Assembly: GCF_963678635.1 (NCBI RefSeq)
Contig: NC_087064.1
Span: 54,508,338 to 54,572,337 of the forward strand
Length of the DNA stretch: 64,000 nt
Direction of reading: 5' to 3'
Origin: Symsagittifera roscoffensis
Taxonomy: Eukaryota > Xenacoelomorpha > Acoela > Convolutidae
Below are positions 1 through 11,348 of the stretch, piece by piece (position 1 is the stretch's first letter; the number at the start of each line of letters is the position of its first letter). The notes beneath the pieces were generated by a model. It was not told the origin of the DNA and ran no database searches. It was given only the letters and a program-made list of their open reading frames with translations. A program made the translations under genes and the position numbers.

Positions 1-862
1 AAATATAGTTTTCCTAATCTCCACGACAACGTATTTTTTCTCATGGAGAGTTAAAATTATTTTCCGCCATATGAAATTAAGCTTAGACATCCATATTTAA
101 GCTTAATAATAAAAAACGTAGTTATCGTAGATTCCACGACAAAGTATTTTTCATTTGGATGGTAAAATTAGGCTTTTCTTATAATAAAATTAACTTTGAC
201 AAAAAAAATCGGATAAAGTTGAGCAGAGAAAAACCATGGAAAGTATAATTTAGCTTTTCCCGTTATGAAATTAGGCTGGGACAACTTTGATTAAGCCTGA
301 ATGGAGAAAATCTTAATTTTAGTAGATTATTCCGCGAAATGTAATTTTCCTTTGGGCTGTAAAAAAAATAAGATATGGGCAAAATTGGTTAGGCTTGTGA
401 AGTGAAAAATTTAATTTTGGTAATCCGACGACAAAGTCTTTTTCTTTTTTTGACAGAAAAAAAGCTTTTTTTCAAATGAATTTAAGCTCGGGCAAAAATC
501 ATTACATTTCAGTAGGTAAAGACGTAGTTTTCGTAAAATCAACTGCAAAGTAATTTTCCCAAGGACAGTAGGAATTGGTTTTTCCCGTAATGAAGAAAAG
601 CTTGGCGCATTGGTTTAGCTTGAATATAGAAAAATGAAATGTAAATCCTCCACAACAAAGTATTTGTTTTCTAGACAGTAATATTTGGCTTTAACTCTTA
701 GGAATTACAGCTGGGACAAATCTGTTCAAGCTTGAAATTTTTTTTCTTCTGGACAGTAAAAAGTGGCTTATCCTATTATGAAATATAAGTTTAACAACAT
801 TGATGAAACTTGATAAAGAAAAAATTGGTTTTCATGAAACCCAGGACAAAATATTTGTTCTC
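1..862. repeat. Degenerate tandem array, period about 105-115 bp
   Basis: A recurring block can be followed by eye. The words ccacgacaa(c/a)gtattttt, a short gap, then (a/g)gtaaaatta-ggctttt-ccgt(t/a)atgaaatta-agct(t/g)gg-acaa recur near positions 21, 134, 330, 424, 538, 648 and 840. Spacing is about 95-115 bp or twice that. Units are heavily diverged, so this is an old satellite-like array entering from the left edge of the window. No coding potential is seen. Confidence 0.6.
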
Positions 863-2007
863 TGGTCCAAGAAAAAGGTTTAACTTTTTAACAAACCAAA
901 AAAAATCATTATTTTTTTTTCAAATTTTTTTCTATTAATTTTTTTCGCTAAAAATTTTTTCAAAGATTTCAAAAATTACCCCAAAAACTAAAAATTTTCA
1001 TCTTTTAAGAGCAATTTTTGTTTATCATGCGCCTAGATTGAAAATTTTTTCTTTTCTTACTTTAAAAAAATTGGACTTAAATCAGTTCTATTTTTAACAA
1101 AGATCGGGTCACTTATAGCCGTCTTACTAAACGGCTGATAGTTGCATTTCTCCATTTGACTAAAAACAATTAAGAAAAAATGTTGTCGTAAAATTTGTAT
1201 CTACATCGAGAGGATACTTTTTGAGGAAAATTAGCAAAAGTTCAATGGCAATTTTTGACGAAAAATTTTTACTCAAGAAGATGTCAATGTTGTGACAATA
1301 AGCATAAAAATATCAGTAATTTTATCAAAATTTATAAACTCATTTCATAAATAAGCGCAATTAAAATAGGTAGCAAAAGCATCTCGTTTTTGTAAGTGCA
1401 TAGATACGAAATTTTAAATAGATACTCCAACTTCTATATAATTTCTCCAGTCCAAAAAATAAGCCGGCCTAGAAAAAAAAGAAGAAGGAACAACGGTTTC
1501 CCTAATTTTTTGCGTTTCTTTCAAAATTTAATGCCTAGAAGACGAAATAAAAAATTTGACGAAATTTATTATATGAACGCTCTTTAAGTCATGATTCGAG
1601 CTGCTATAAAAGTTTGCCAAAAAAATCCTGTTGTCAAAAAACTCGCTTTTTGAACTTGGTTAACAAAGTAATCATTCGACAATTCTTTCTCATTCGAGTT
1701 GATTGATGTACGAGTAGATTAACTAAATTATGAGTTGTACAGACAATAGGTTTTTGAAGCTGAAAAAGCAAATAGGCGGAAAAAATGAGAATCAAGAAGA
1801 AACAAAAGAATACAAACTGCCCCCATTGAACCAATTGAAACGAAGTATAAAAATTGCCCGTGCCAACTTGATTAGTTCTGTTTTAGAAGCAACATGAAGC
1901 AAGCAAAAATTCTTTTGCGTTTTTTATAAATAAACCAAAACGCTATGTTAATTACAATTTAATTAGTTTTTCATATATCAAAGTATTAAATAGACCAAAC
2001 ACTGTGC
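863..2007. other. AT-rich stretch, no gene seen
   Basis: Long A and T runs with scattered short open frames, none above about 66 codons. None has a recognisable motif or a partner elsewhere in the window. Confidence 0.5.
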
Positions 2008-2250
2008 ATCAATCCAATTTGGAATAATTTCTGAAGCGGATTAAATCTCCGCGTATGCGTTATCAGCACGAAATATATTGCGCGTAATTTGTTCCAGATT
2101 TACCAAAATAGCATTTTTCAAACCCCTATACCTTTAGAAAAACTGATCATAGGTAAAATATATATATATTTTTGAATTGAAATTCAATATAAGAATACTT
2201 TTCGATTAATGCAGAAAAAATTGCTTCATAAATGACTGGTTAATCTCCTG
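2008..2250 (+). repeat. Dispersed repeat R1, diverged copy
   Basis: It shares with the copy at 3011-3487 the ordered words ccaatttggaa-gatttct, aaatctccgc-ta-gcgtta, ttaaacccctatacctt, gatcataggtaaaatatata and aaatgact-gttaa. The order and spacing match, so it belongs to the same family, with an (AT) expansion at the same place. Confidence 0.55.
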
Positions 2251-3010
2251 TAAAAAACTAGGATGTCGAATCTGTTTGAATGTTTCTCTGGGCCCATAGA
2301 AAACAAACTTGCACAAGTAGCTGCGAACGCACCAGTGGAAAAACTTTCGCAGTTTCTGAGCGCTGTTTAATTGCGTCACAATGATATTAATAGTTCTCAA
2401 TAAATATCAATTTGACACCAATATTTCTCAATCTGAGGTTTTTGAAAGAAGGAAAACGAAAATGTTTTATATACATAATTCATATGCATAATATGTTTCA
2501 TTACAGATAAATACTTATTTCATACCTATTCTACTTTCAAAAAGTTTGATATACAGATAAATAGTTATTTCATACCTGTTCTATTTTTTAAAAGGTGATA
2601 TAAATTTCCATAGATTTTTGATTTTAGTAGAAGTTAGCTAGTTGCAAAGACAAGAAAATTTTTTTTAAAAAAATGATAATGATAACTTTCTTTTTTACCC
2701 AAGCGTCAATTTTATGGCGCACGAAAAATTTACTATTTTAAATTTGAAAACCATTTTGGTTTGCCATAGCCTTGGTTTGTTTTCCAATTTTGGTATCAAA
2801 TTGGGAGAAAAGGACAAATAACCTAACAACAAATCACAGAACATTGAAAAGTTTTGTTTTTGGGAGGTTTCTGGGGGTTCCATTTCTTCGTATTTTATCA
2901 AAACTATCCTGCGAGGTATAAAGTTTGTAAGATCAAAAACGTTTCTGGGGAAGTTCTGAAATTTTCTGAGCAAAATCAAAGTCAATCAGCAACAAAAGTT
3001 AAAAATAAAC
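2251..3010. other. Intergenic, nothing supported
   Basis: AT-rich. It holds a short direct repeat (cagataaatacttatttcatacctattctac near 2502 and again, slightly changed, near 2552). No coding or RNA gene is recognised. Confidence 0.45.
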
Positions 3011-3333
3011 AAGACTGCTCGTAGAAAGGCAAGGCCCTGAAGGTTGCGACTGCCTTTTAAGGTATGAAAACATTGAATAAACAAAAAAAATTTTAAAAAA
3101 ATTTGAAACTTGAGACTTTTTGTAAGAAACATCGTCCCACAAGTCATATAAAGTACAAAGTGATAGATTGCGCTCCTAGTAAGAAATCAAATATGGCAAA
3201 TAAGCATCCTTCAACCAATTTGGAACGATTTCTAAGAAGGATCAAATCTCCGCTTACGCGTTAATAGCGCGTTATTGACCAAAATGGCATTTTTTAAACT
3301 CCTATACCTTAAGGAAAATTGATCATAGGTAAA

Positions 3334-3368
<35 letters not shown>

Positions 3369-3487
3369 TTATTTTGTGCTTAATATAAAAATACTTCGAT
3401 TGAGGTAGGAAAAACTGCGTCAAAAATGACTAGTTAAAAAGTCGAAAGTTGTAGGAGCAAAAATGTTCCGTCAATATTCAAAAATCG
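3011..3487 (+). repeat. Dispersed repeat R1, fuller copy
   Basis: It starts with aagactgctcgta and a GC-richer hairpin module ending ctgccttttaa. A module with accaatttggaacgatttct, ctccgcttacgcgttaatagcgcg and taaaaagtcga follows after about 130 bp. The same two modules occur in the same order at 61083-61610, and the second module occurs inverted at 29215-29510. It is non-coding in appearance and is probably a short non-autonomous element or a fragment of one. Confidence 0.6.
3334..3368. repeat. (TA)n microsatellite
   Basis: Nearly pure alternating A/T inside R1. The diverged R1 copy at 2008-2250 has a shorter run at the equivalent point. Confidence 0.85.
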
Positions 3488-4304
3488 GATTTGGTTGAGT
3501 TTGTCACAAAATCGACCTTTTTTCGGTGTGAGTTTCAACTCCGAAAAAACTATTTTAAAGTACAACATACTCTGTTGGTTATAAGTTCAATTATATATAA
3601 AGTGATAGCTTATCATTCTATTTTTATTCGCTTTTTTTATAAAGTTAATTATCTTGCTCTATGAAAGCAAAAGAGAGTGATGGATACTATTGATAGAAAG
3701 TGATAATCCTACAATATATGAAAACTTTGCTGAAAAAATTTAGACACTACTTGCTGATTTTATGCTACTCAATTTCAATTTGAAATTGCTAACTTCATTC
3801 AAATTAAAATATTTTAGCAGTTTTAGCCCACACAAACTTTTTAATCAAGCACAATATAAAAAATTCCCCCTTAAAATCGAAAATCATTTCCAACCTTAAT
3901 TTTACAGTACCAAATTTTGATTGATCTGATTGAGTTACTGATTGCTCCGACCACGAAAAATGAAGCAAATTAGTATTTAGAAGTATTTTTGTTCTACTTT
4001 TTTCTTTCTTTTCTTCCACGCGAAATCAGATACTAGAAATAATTTTCAGGTGGGATTACTGTATTGTAATGAAACTTTTTAATGTGATTGTAATTCATTT
4101 TATAATCAATAAAAAATTGATCTGCTTACTAATTAGACAAAAAGAGCAAGTTAAGACAGCAATTAGAGTAGATAATTGTCTGATTAGCAATGAGAAATAA
4201 ATTTTCGTCTGTAAAATTGTTTTTTTTTTTCAGATATGAATGTAGTTAACTAAAGCCATTGGTAATGCTTTTGCGCTTTTTCAGTCAGGCTGTTATATCA
4301 TACG
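3488..4304. other. Intergenic, nothing supported
   Basis: AT-rich sequence with no motif-bearing open frame. The longest frames are about 70 codons and match nothing recognisable. Confidence 0.45.
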
Positions 4305-4306
4305 TA

Positions 4307-5430
4307 CCCGCACTGACAGAAATGGTTTCCGGTTGATTTAAATTGATTTAAAATCGATTTTAAATCGATCCAAATCGATTGACCATGTACATTTTACGAA
4401 CTTAAATGGATTTTAAATCGATTTAAAACGATCTTTTCCAACATTTTAAATCGATTTAAGTGTCTAAAAAATCAATTTATATCGATTTTGATGGATTTTC
4501 CGACTCACTAAAATCCATCCGAATCTCACTTAAATCCACCAGAATCTCACTTAAATCCTTTTTAAAACGATTTAAATCGATCATTTTGAAGATTTTTAAA
4601 TCAATTTAAGTGTCTAAAAAATCGATTTAAATCAATTTCGATGGCTTTTCCGACACACTAAAATCGATTTTTTTGATAACACGGCGAAAAAAATATACCC
4701 TTTAAAAATTGTTGGATTTTTTTATTCTCGATTTTTTAAACAAAAACATTCGTGCCAGATGTTATAGAATTCAATAAAATGATCCACATAAATCAGGTTT
4801 TAAACTCAAAAATTTGCAATGAAATCATAGAAAACCATTGTAAATCAGATAATGGGCAAAATTTTGTAACAAACCCGAAAAGGGTCAGGTAAAGATAAAT
4901 TGCGATCTCAATAATATGCAAAAAAAATCATAGAGAGTTATGAAAGTAAATCAGATTTTAAGCAACAACTTATGAAACGTATCAAGAAAAGGGTCAAAAT
5001 AGATCAGTTTTTGAACTCAATATATGCAAGAAAATCAAAGAATTTTATCGATATTTTGTTTGGTCTTTTTTATGCTACAATACGCTATGGATGTAAAATG
5101 AAAAATGATAGGGAAGAAAAAAATGCAATAAAAATTTGAAACTGATAAAACTCGAATGAAAAAAAAATCGATTTAAATCCGTTTTAATCCCCTCAAAAAT
5201 AAAAACAAATTCAGACTGGAAAAAATGCATTTAAATTGATTTAAAATCGATTTGGATCATTTTTTTAGCTGGGATTTAAGTTCTATTTAAATCGATTTTA
5301 AATCGATTCAAATCAATCTTCATCTTTTTTATTTAATCATCTTACTTTTTTATACTAAAATAGATCTAAATTTAATCAACGTACTTTTTTCATACTGAAA
5401 TCGATCTTAATCCATTTTTGTCAGTGCGGG
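4307..5430. mobile_element. Non-autonomous inverted-repeat element with TA target duplication
   Basis: The left end reads cccgcactgacagaaatgg. The right end, reverse complemented, reads cccgcactgacaaaaatgg, which is 18 of 19 bases identical. TA lies directly outside both ends (4305-4306 and 5431-5432), as expected for a TA duplication. The 1124-bp interior is filled at both ends with variants of aaatcgatttaaatcgat and has no transposase-like frame. A TA duplication fits Tc1/mariner-like or related DNA transposons. The family itself is not identified. Confidence 0.75.
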
Positions 5431-5484
5431 TATTCATTGATGCAGTAAATTCCTACTGTTTTTCTTTTCTTGATTTCCATTAAC

Positions 5485-5684
5485 NNNNNNNNNNNNNNNN
5501 NNNNNNNNNNNNNNNNNNNNNNNNNNNNNNNNNNNNNNNNNNNNNNNNNNNNNNNNNNNNNNNNNNNNNNNNNNNNNNNNNNNNNNNNNNNNNNNNNNNN
5601 NNNNNNNNNNNNNNNNNNNNNNNNNNNNNNNNNNNNNNNNNNNNNNNNNNNNNNNNNNNNNNNNNNNNNNNNNNNNNNNNNNNN
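5485..5684. other. Assembly gap, 200 N
   Basis: Exactly 200 N. It cuts the 3' end of retroelement copy A. By comparison with copy C, about 765 bp including the 3' LTR should follow, so either the gap size is nominal or the copy is truncated. Confidence 0.98.
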
Positions 5685-5804
5685 GTCTAGTTCAATGAAG
5701 TCCTTTTCTGCGAAGTCAAGTCGTACTCTAAATCCTTTGAGTTGTGATTGTGGACGGCATATTGATTGTGGTTGGCCATTCTTTTTCGAGTGTAGTGGGG
5801 TCAT
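5685..5804 (-). CDS. Terminal short ORF, cut by the gap
   Basis: The first 40 codons of a frame starting MTPLHSKKNGQPQ. The equivalent in copy C (54835-54960) is 41 codons, with only two replacements over the shared part. Codon use and frame are preserved, but the length is small. The product is basic and hydrophilic with no recognised motif. It may be an exon joined by splicing rather than an independent gene. The frame runs into the N gap. Confidence 0.35.
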
Positions 5805-6043
5805 TTTGTCTTTGGATGTTCGTCTTTGGTGTTGTATGCTGATCTATATACTGCAAGGTATAATTTACATTTTATAAAATTTTTATTAGTTCGGTGTTTT
5901 AATTATGATTTTGGTTAGTTGTTTTCACAAAAGCTTTTTGTTTTAGTTCGGTTATTTTGAAGAGTTACTCACCCTTGAGTACCTCTTATTAAAAATAGAA
6001 GTGTGGTCACAAAGCGTGGATGTAGCGCGGTGGGTTAGGCCGG

Positions 6044-6286
6044 CTATAGAGCAAGCTCAGGACGTCCTCTCTGGTGGGTTAGGCCAGGAGTGGGAGTATG
6101 ATTTCGTGCGGTTTCTGTGAGAGGTCCTGTTATGTGATAACGTTTTATGTTGGGTTTATTGTGGTTTTTCTTATGTTTCGTTGGTTGTGTCCTTTTTTCA
6201 AAAATCAAATTGTTTTTGGTATGGGTTTGTCTTTCGACTTTTTTGTGTTTTATTATTTCTTTCTTAGACTTTATAATAGTCTTCAA
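6044..6286 (-). CDS. 80-codon basic ORF in 3' region (doubtful)
   Basis: A Lys-rich, very basic 80-residue frame starting MKTIIKSKKEIIKHKK, present at identical length in copy C (54353-54595). Between the copies I count seven base changes, six of which alter the amino acid. The frame is therefore intact but shows no sign of protein-level selection. It may be a chance frame in the 3' untranslated region. Confidence 0.25.
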   Translation of the reverse strand: MKTIIKSKKEIIKHKKVERQTHTKNNLIFEKRTQPTKHKKNHNKPNIKRYHITGPLTETARNHTPTPGLTHQRGRPELAL

Positions 6287-6847
6287 AAGAATAAATTATC
6301 CAGTTTTAAACTGGGTTAATCCAGTTTGGGTACCGTTGGTTTCCTTTTCTTAGTCATGCTATTATTCTATGATTTGTGGTGTTTAGTAAGCTGCATTGGT
6401 TAGTTTTGTTTAGTATATCCGGGTTAAAGGAAAGTTTGAAACGTGTTATCGTGTGTTAGAGTTGTTGAGTGTGAAAGCTTGAAACTGAAATTCATTATTT
6501 AAACAATTCTTCGTGGGCGAGCTGTGCGAGCTTGGATAGAGTTCTTGTGCGAGTAAATGAAAATATCAAAAGGTTAGTACTGCATTTTCTTCTTATCAAT
6601 TTACTACATAGAATTTCAATTTTTACTGCTAGTTTTGGGGAAAAATTAAGTTACAAATTTTCATCATTATTAGAATTACTGCTTTTGGGGGAATAATTTA
6701 TAAATTAATTTACTACATTGGTATGAATTTTATTGAATTTATCTAGTGCAAAATATTAATAGAGTTTTGAAGAATTTGAAGAAAATTTCTATTTTTTATT
6801 TTTCTTTTGTGTTTTTTGCAGATGATCGTGGGATGAAGACTAAAAAT

Positions 6848-6923
6848 CTAAATAAGAAATGGATAAGAATGGTTAGTATTTACTTCAAATTTATTAGTAA
6901 AGAATATAATAAATTATACTTAC
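6848..6923 (-). other. Candidate 76-nt intron just after the 602-codon ORF
   Basis: On the minus strand the stop codon TAA is followed by CAG and then GTAAGT, a perfect metazoan splice donor. A CTAAC branch-like motif, a pyrimidine-rich stretch and TAG acceptor lie about 70 nt downstream. The same arrangement is kept in copy C at 53709-53786. This suggests spliced transcripts joining the last large ORF to the 3' region. Use of the sites is inferred. Confidence 0.5.
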
Positions 6924-6926
6924 CTG

Positions 6927-8735
6927 TTAGTCGTCGGGGAAAAAACCGTGGGGGAAGATGTCGTGTATTATGTCGGAATTTGTTAGTAATTTTGCTAGTA
7001 TGCGAATGATGTTTTTAGTTTGAAGCAGTGGCCAAAGCAATTGAAGTGCTTTAATAGTTTTTAGTTCTTCAGTGCCAACTGCAAACTCATAAGGTGTGTT
7101 TTGGATGAGATTATATAATTTGTGATTGTATTTAGTGTTGTGGATGAATTCTAATATCGGGATTTCTATAGGTTGGATAAATTCATGTGGGATAAGGAAG
7201 GGTCTGGATTCTTCTGCGTTGAAGGTCTTCGTGATGGGACAAAAAATATACATTTGGGTTATGGGATCATAATTGCGAAGAATACCGTGAAGGTTAGTAT
7301 CTTTGATGCAATATGTGAAGTTAAGAAAAAATGGTGATGTGTATTTAGAGTTAATAAATTGAAAACGGTGGTGTGGTTGTCTTGATGGAGTGTGTAGATC
7401 AAAATGATTTTGTATGAAGCGATAATATGTATATGTGTGGGTTTGTTTAGTGCGTAACATAATGTCGTGTGAGCAGTGCAAATCGCGTTCTTGGGGTGCA
7501 AGGAAATTGAAGGTTAGTGAAAATAATTGAAATTTTTCTTTAAAACTTTCGTAAGCTTGCATGTCGGTTAGTGCTTCAGAAATGATGTGGTCGAATTTGC
7601 GATCAAATATATTGAGTGTAAATACATATGGTGTTTTTATGAAGAATTTTTCTGTGATTTGTGGGTTAGCGAAATGATCATCATCTAAAAATTGGTCTTG
7701 GTTAGCCCGGATGATGTTGTGATCGTAATATTCTAGCGTATATTCGTTTGCTCGGGGTGCAGTGTATGTTTTTAGTGACTTTTTATATCCTATATAAGTA
7801 AATTGTCTATGTGTTAGTGGTGTGGTGAGTCGATATAGCATATCTTGATTTCTTTCTATATCGATGTGAGTATTAGATAAAGGTAGGCAAAGGGGGTTAG
7901 TAAAATGATAATATGATGTCCAATGAACTGTAGGCATTAAAACTTGTTCATCTACAAAACTACGTGTGTCGTTAGTGTTGTTAGGGGTGTTCAAAGTATA
8001 CTGTGGAAATGAAGGTAAGGTGATTGCTAAAAATTCTTTCGTGTTAGTGTGATTTGGATGATTAATATATTCACGGGCTGTTCCTGGTTTTGTTGGAAAT
8101 GGATTGTTTGGGAATTTTCTTTTGAAAGTGCGATAAACTCTATTAGTGCTATTTGATGATTCGGTGGATGTGGATGATGGTGCTAATGATGCGGTATAAG
8201 CTGATGAGGGTGTAGGGGTAGGTGGGTTTGATGATTCAATTGTGGATGAAATCTGATTTATAGTGGGGTTGTCAAGGTGGAAGGGTTGTTGTTGTAGGGT
8301 GATAAAATTATCTAATTCTTGGGAGATTTGGGGAGTATCTGGAGAATTGGATGATCGGTCTGAATGAAATGAAGAGTAGGTTGGGGTGACTTGTGAAGCA
8401 TAAGAGGGTGTAGAAATGGATGGGAGTGGGTTATTTGGTGGGATTGGTTGAAAAGGGGGTTTTGAAAAAACTGAGGAGTTGGTTTGAAAATTATTGGATG
8501 GAGATGGTTCAGAGTCTGCAAATTCATCAGGGCCTTCAATATTTGGGTTATTGAGTTGTGAAATGGAGTATAAAACTGAGATTTGTGAATTAGTGTCTGA
8601 ATTCATGCCTGATGTTACTTTATTGGCTGGGAAATCGGGTGGCGGGAAAGCAAAAAGTGGAATTATTGTAATTGGAGTGTTGAGGTTGGTTGGATGGGAA
8701 TTTGAGCGGTGTAGGGATCCAAGTTGTCGGCTCAT
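6927..8735 (-). CDS. 602-residue protein of unknown function, downstream of env
   Basis: An uninterrupted 602-codon frame. Residues 1 to about 230 are rich in Ser, Thr, Pro and Asn and look disordered, with a short basic patch RTFKRKFP near residue 205. The remaining ~370 residues look folded (balanced hydrophobics, several His, Tyr and Phe, few Cys, no clear signal peptide or membrane span). I recognise no family. Its ATG overlaps the env stop codon as ATGA, which suggests coupled termination-reinitiation or a shared spliced message. In copy C (51910-53705) the same frame is broken only by one 11-nt deletion near the N-terminus. Differences in the C-terminal part are mainly third-position. 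It sits where retroviruses carry regulatory or accessory genes. Confidence 0.75.
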   Translation of the reverse strand: MSRQLGSLHRSNSHPTNLNTPITIIPLFAFPPPDFPANKVTSGMNSDTNSQISVLYSISQLNNPNIEGPDEFADSEPSPSNNFQTNSSVFSKPPFQPIPPNNPLPSISTPSYASQVTPTYSSFHSDRSSNSPDTPQISQELDNFITLQQQPFHLDNPTINQISSTIESSNPPTPTPSSAYTASLAPSSTSTESSNSTNRVYRTFKRKFPNNPFPTKPGTAREYINHPNHTNTKEFLAITLPSFPQYTLNTPNNTNDTRSFVDEQVLMPTVHWTSYYHFTNPLCLPLSNTHIDIERNQDMLYRLTTPLTHRQFTYIGYKKSLKTYTAPRANEYTLEYYDHNIIRANQDQFLDDDHFANPQITEKFFIKTPYVFTLNIFDRKFDHIISEALTDMQAYESFKEKFQLFSLTFNFLAPQERDLHCSHDIMLRTKQTHTYTYYRFIQNHFDLHTPSRQPHHRFQFINSKYTSPFFLNFTYCIKDTNLHGILRNYDPITQMYIFCPITKTFNAEESRPFLIPHEFIQPIEIPILEFIHNTKYNHKLYNLIQNTPYEFAVGTEELKTIKALQLLWPLLQTKNIIRILAKLLTNSDIIHDIFPHGFFPDD

Positions 8736-11348
8736 CGTGGGCTAAAAAAATTATTATTTTGAGACTGAAAAGCGGTGGTATGGGGTTGTTCTATAATTTG
8801 TTCATATGTATTTTCATCTAGTGAATGATGTGTCATTATATGTTGAATGGGACTTTGTGATATGGTTGGTCTAAAATTTGGATTATGTGTTATTGCTAAA
8901 TATGAAAATTTCGTGGGACTAGGGATAATGGATGATTATGTCGTAGGGGTGGTAATTGTGGTGCTGTGGGCGTTATTTCTACATTGTTATGTTCTTCGTC
9001 ATATGTGTTCTGTCTTGTTGCTATTTTTGTGTTGTATTCTTTTATTTGTGCGTCTAAAAGAATTTTGTTTATTGATGATGAAAAAATTCCAAAAAATCCT
9101 GCAAATAGTATGCGTGCTACACTTGCTTGTCTATTTACTTGTGTGTGTATAGCGCATGTATTATAGATTTCTTTTAGGAGTGAAAAAAGAAATCCTATAA
9201 AGTTAAACATTGCGTATAAAATAGTTAATTTTTCTAAAATGTAATAGGGCAATCCTAGAAAATCAAGAATTTCATTTTTGAGTGTGACAAAGCTAAAAAT
9301 ATTTATAGGTGAGGTATCTTGTGGTCGGTATTTTTCACCATTTAGATATATATAATCTTTAATGTCTTTAAAATATCCGCTATAGTCTTGTGTATAAATA
9401 TCTGCAAATCCTGCGGTTTCGGCAAGTTTGCGTAAGTTTTGGTCAATTGATTGTCTTTGTGTAGTGTCCATTTGTGTTAATAATTCTTGGAATTGTTTTG
9501 TTCTAATGTGATGTTGGATATCGGATTTTGAATATATTCCAATTGACTGTAGGTCAATATTTGGGTTTCGAGCAATAGCTCTAATGCTTTCAGGTGAAAA
9601 TTTTTTGAGTGATTGCATTAATGTGGGATATGGGGTAAGAAGGTAATATTTATCTTCATCAGGGTTCAGTTGTACTACATTGTGGCTATTTTGTGATCCA
9701 CATGGGACTGCGGTATCCCAGAAATAGGTTCGTCTTGAAAGTGTGTCAACGAAATGTACTTTATTCTTATAAAAGATAGGGATTCTTTTATAGCATCGTT
9801 TATCTTCAAAAACATATAGTGGTGATACTTTTTTGGTATAGGTATAGAATCATAAAATGTTTCCTTCATAGTCTAAAAAATTTGATCTATTTCCTGATAG
9901 TAAATATCCTGCGTAGGGTATTTTTAATACTGCTAGTGCAAGTGATTGTAGGATTTGTGTCTTTTCTAATTCGCATAGTTGGTGAAGTGTTTCTAATTCA
10001 GAGAGTGATATTTCTTGGAAAATTCGGCTAATTGTGTAGTCTAATTTCATATCTAAGTGAATATCATAGTGGATATTACCGAAATATGTACTATTCATTA
10101 GTGATAGTTCTTGTAAACGTGTGCTTCTAGTGTTATGGGGCTTTAGATGTCCACCAGGTTGACCTTTACTTTTCTGAAAATCAACTGGTATATATGATGT
10201 TCCTTCGTTTATAGGGTGACTTGTGGCGTATGGGTCGATTTTTACTTTTCCAGTGGTCATGTCGAATCCTTTTTCGTATTCAACTAATATTTCGGAGTAT
10301 TGTGTTTTGTGAAGTGGATTTCTGTATTTACATGCAAGTTCTGTTTCTTGATATATTTGAAAACGTGTCAATTTATTTTCTATATTGTGTATGTTTCTAA
10401 AATTAGAACTTTGTTTTCGTGATGGATTTACTTGTTCATATGGGATTGATTGTATAAAATATTTTTCGTAAAATTTTATCATTCGAGCGTGTATTTTTGC
10501 TACTTGAAATGTTGTACATGTGTCTTCGGGGAACCAAACAATTGTTGCTTGGGTTCGTGTTGTAGGGTCACAATAGCCTTGGTCGTTTTTACAAGGTAAT
10601 CTAATTCCTTGATAGATCATTGTGTTGTCAGATAAATCGCGTGTGAGTTGTATTTTTTCGAGTTGTATTTTCCAATTGAAAAACATTATTTCTTGATATC
10701 CTTTATTTTTCGTATCTGCTTTGCAGTTTGATGGATCAGTTATACCAATATGTGGTATCCAGTGTTTATCGTGTATGTCATAAGTTAATCTTCCGTGTGC
10801 GCCGTTGTATGGGTATTTTTCATCTAATTTTTTATGTCCTTGATATCTTTCAAGTTCTGCTTGATGTACAGAATCTGCAAAAACTTGGAAATATACTAAT
10901 TTTCTATCTGTGTTTTTATTTTTTGTGATATTTAGTCTGAGTAACTCGTTTTTACAATCTTCGGGATTGAGATGCAATAGTCGTTCGATATTACTCTGGT
11001 AGAATGATTCGTGGTCAAGTCGGTTTTTATTTCCATTTGAGACTTGTGAACAATGTACTTTCTTTTCAGAAAATGTTGCTGTGAATTTATATCCTATGAC
11101 TGTTGTTGCTCGGGCTTTTGAATAAAGTGTCGCTATTACATTTGTAGTTTCTATAGCTTGTGGTTCTGTTTCGCATTGTGATACTTGATTTATTGCGTAC
11201 TTGTGTAGTGTTTTTTGTTCATTTTCTTCACAATCGTAATGTGTTACTAATAAGTCTTGGGGCCTGTGCGGGGGGAAGGGTTTATGTTCTGATTGGAGAT
11301 TACTAGAAAAAAGAGTTGGAGAAAAATTAATATTTTTAGAATATACAT
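8732..11348 (-). pseudogene. env: Env-like membrane glycoprotein gene, broken (copy A)
   Basis: The region starts with an ATG at 11348 that encodes a hydrophobic signal-peptide-like stretch (MYILKILIFLQLFF). That frame is out of phase with the main frame because of a one-base difference from copy C near 11275. The main frame then runs with many Cys and aromatic residues. It meets TGA at 9850-9852, where copy C has TGG. It continues through a segment with paired Cys and a membrane-spanning stretch (LTILYAMFNFIGFLFSLL) to a premature stop at 8896-8898. Position after integrase, signal peptide, Cys-rich ectodomain and C-terminal membrane anchor identify it as a retroviral-type Env. The spacing of Cys, aromatic and Pro residues before the anchor resembles the gB/chuvirus-type envelopes of some invertebrate LTR elements. 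That family link is tentative. Confidence 0.7.

Noticed and set aside
1-862. Possible CRISPR array because of regular spacing
   Set aside because: Units are degenerate along their whole length, not short exact repeats with unique spacers, and the genome is eukaryotic in character.
5421-5877. Two long frames crossing the N gap, one on each strand
   Set aside because: Most of their length is undetermined sequence. Only the part from 5685 to 5804 on the minus strand is supported by copy C.
6044-6286. 80-codon basic ORF as a firm accessory gene
   Set aside because: Six of seven base differences between copies change the amino acid, so conservation of the frame may be chance. Kept only as a low-confidence feature.
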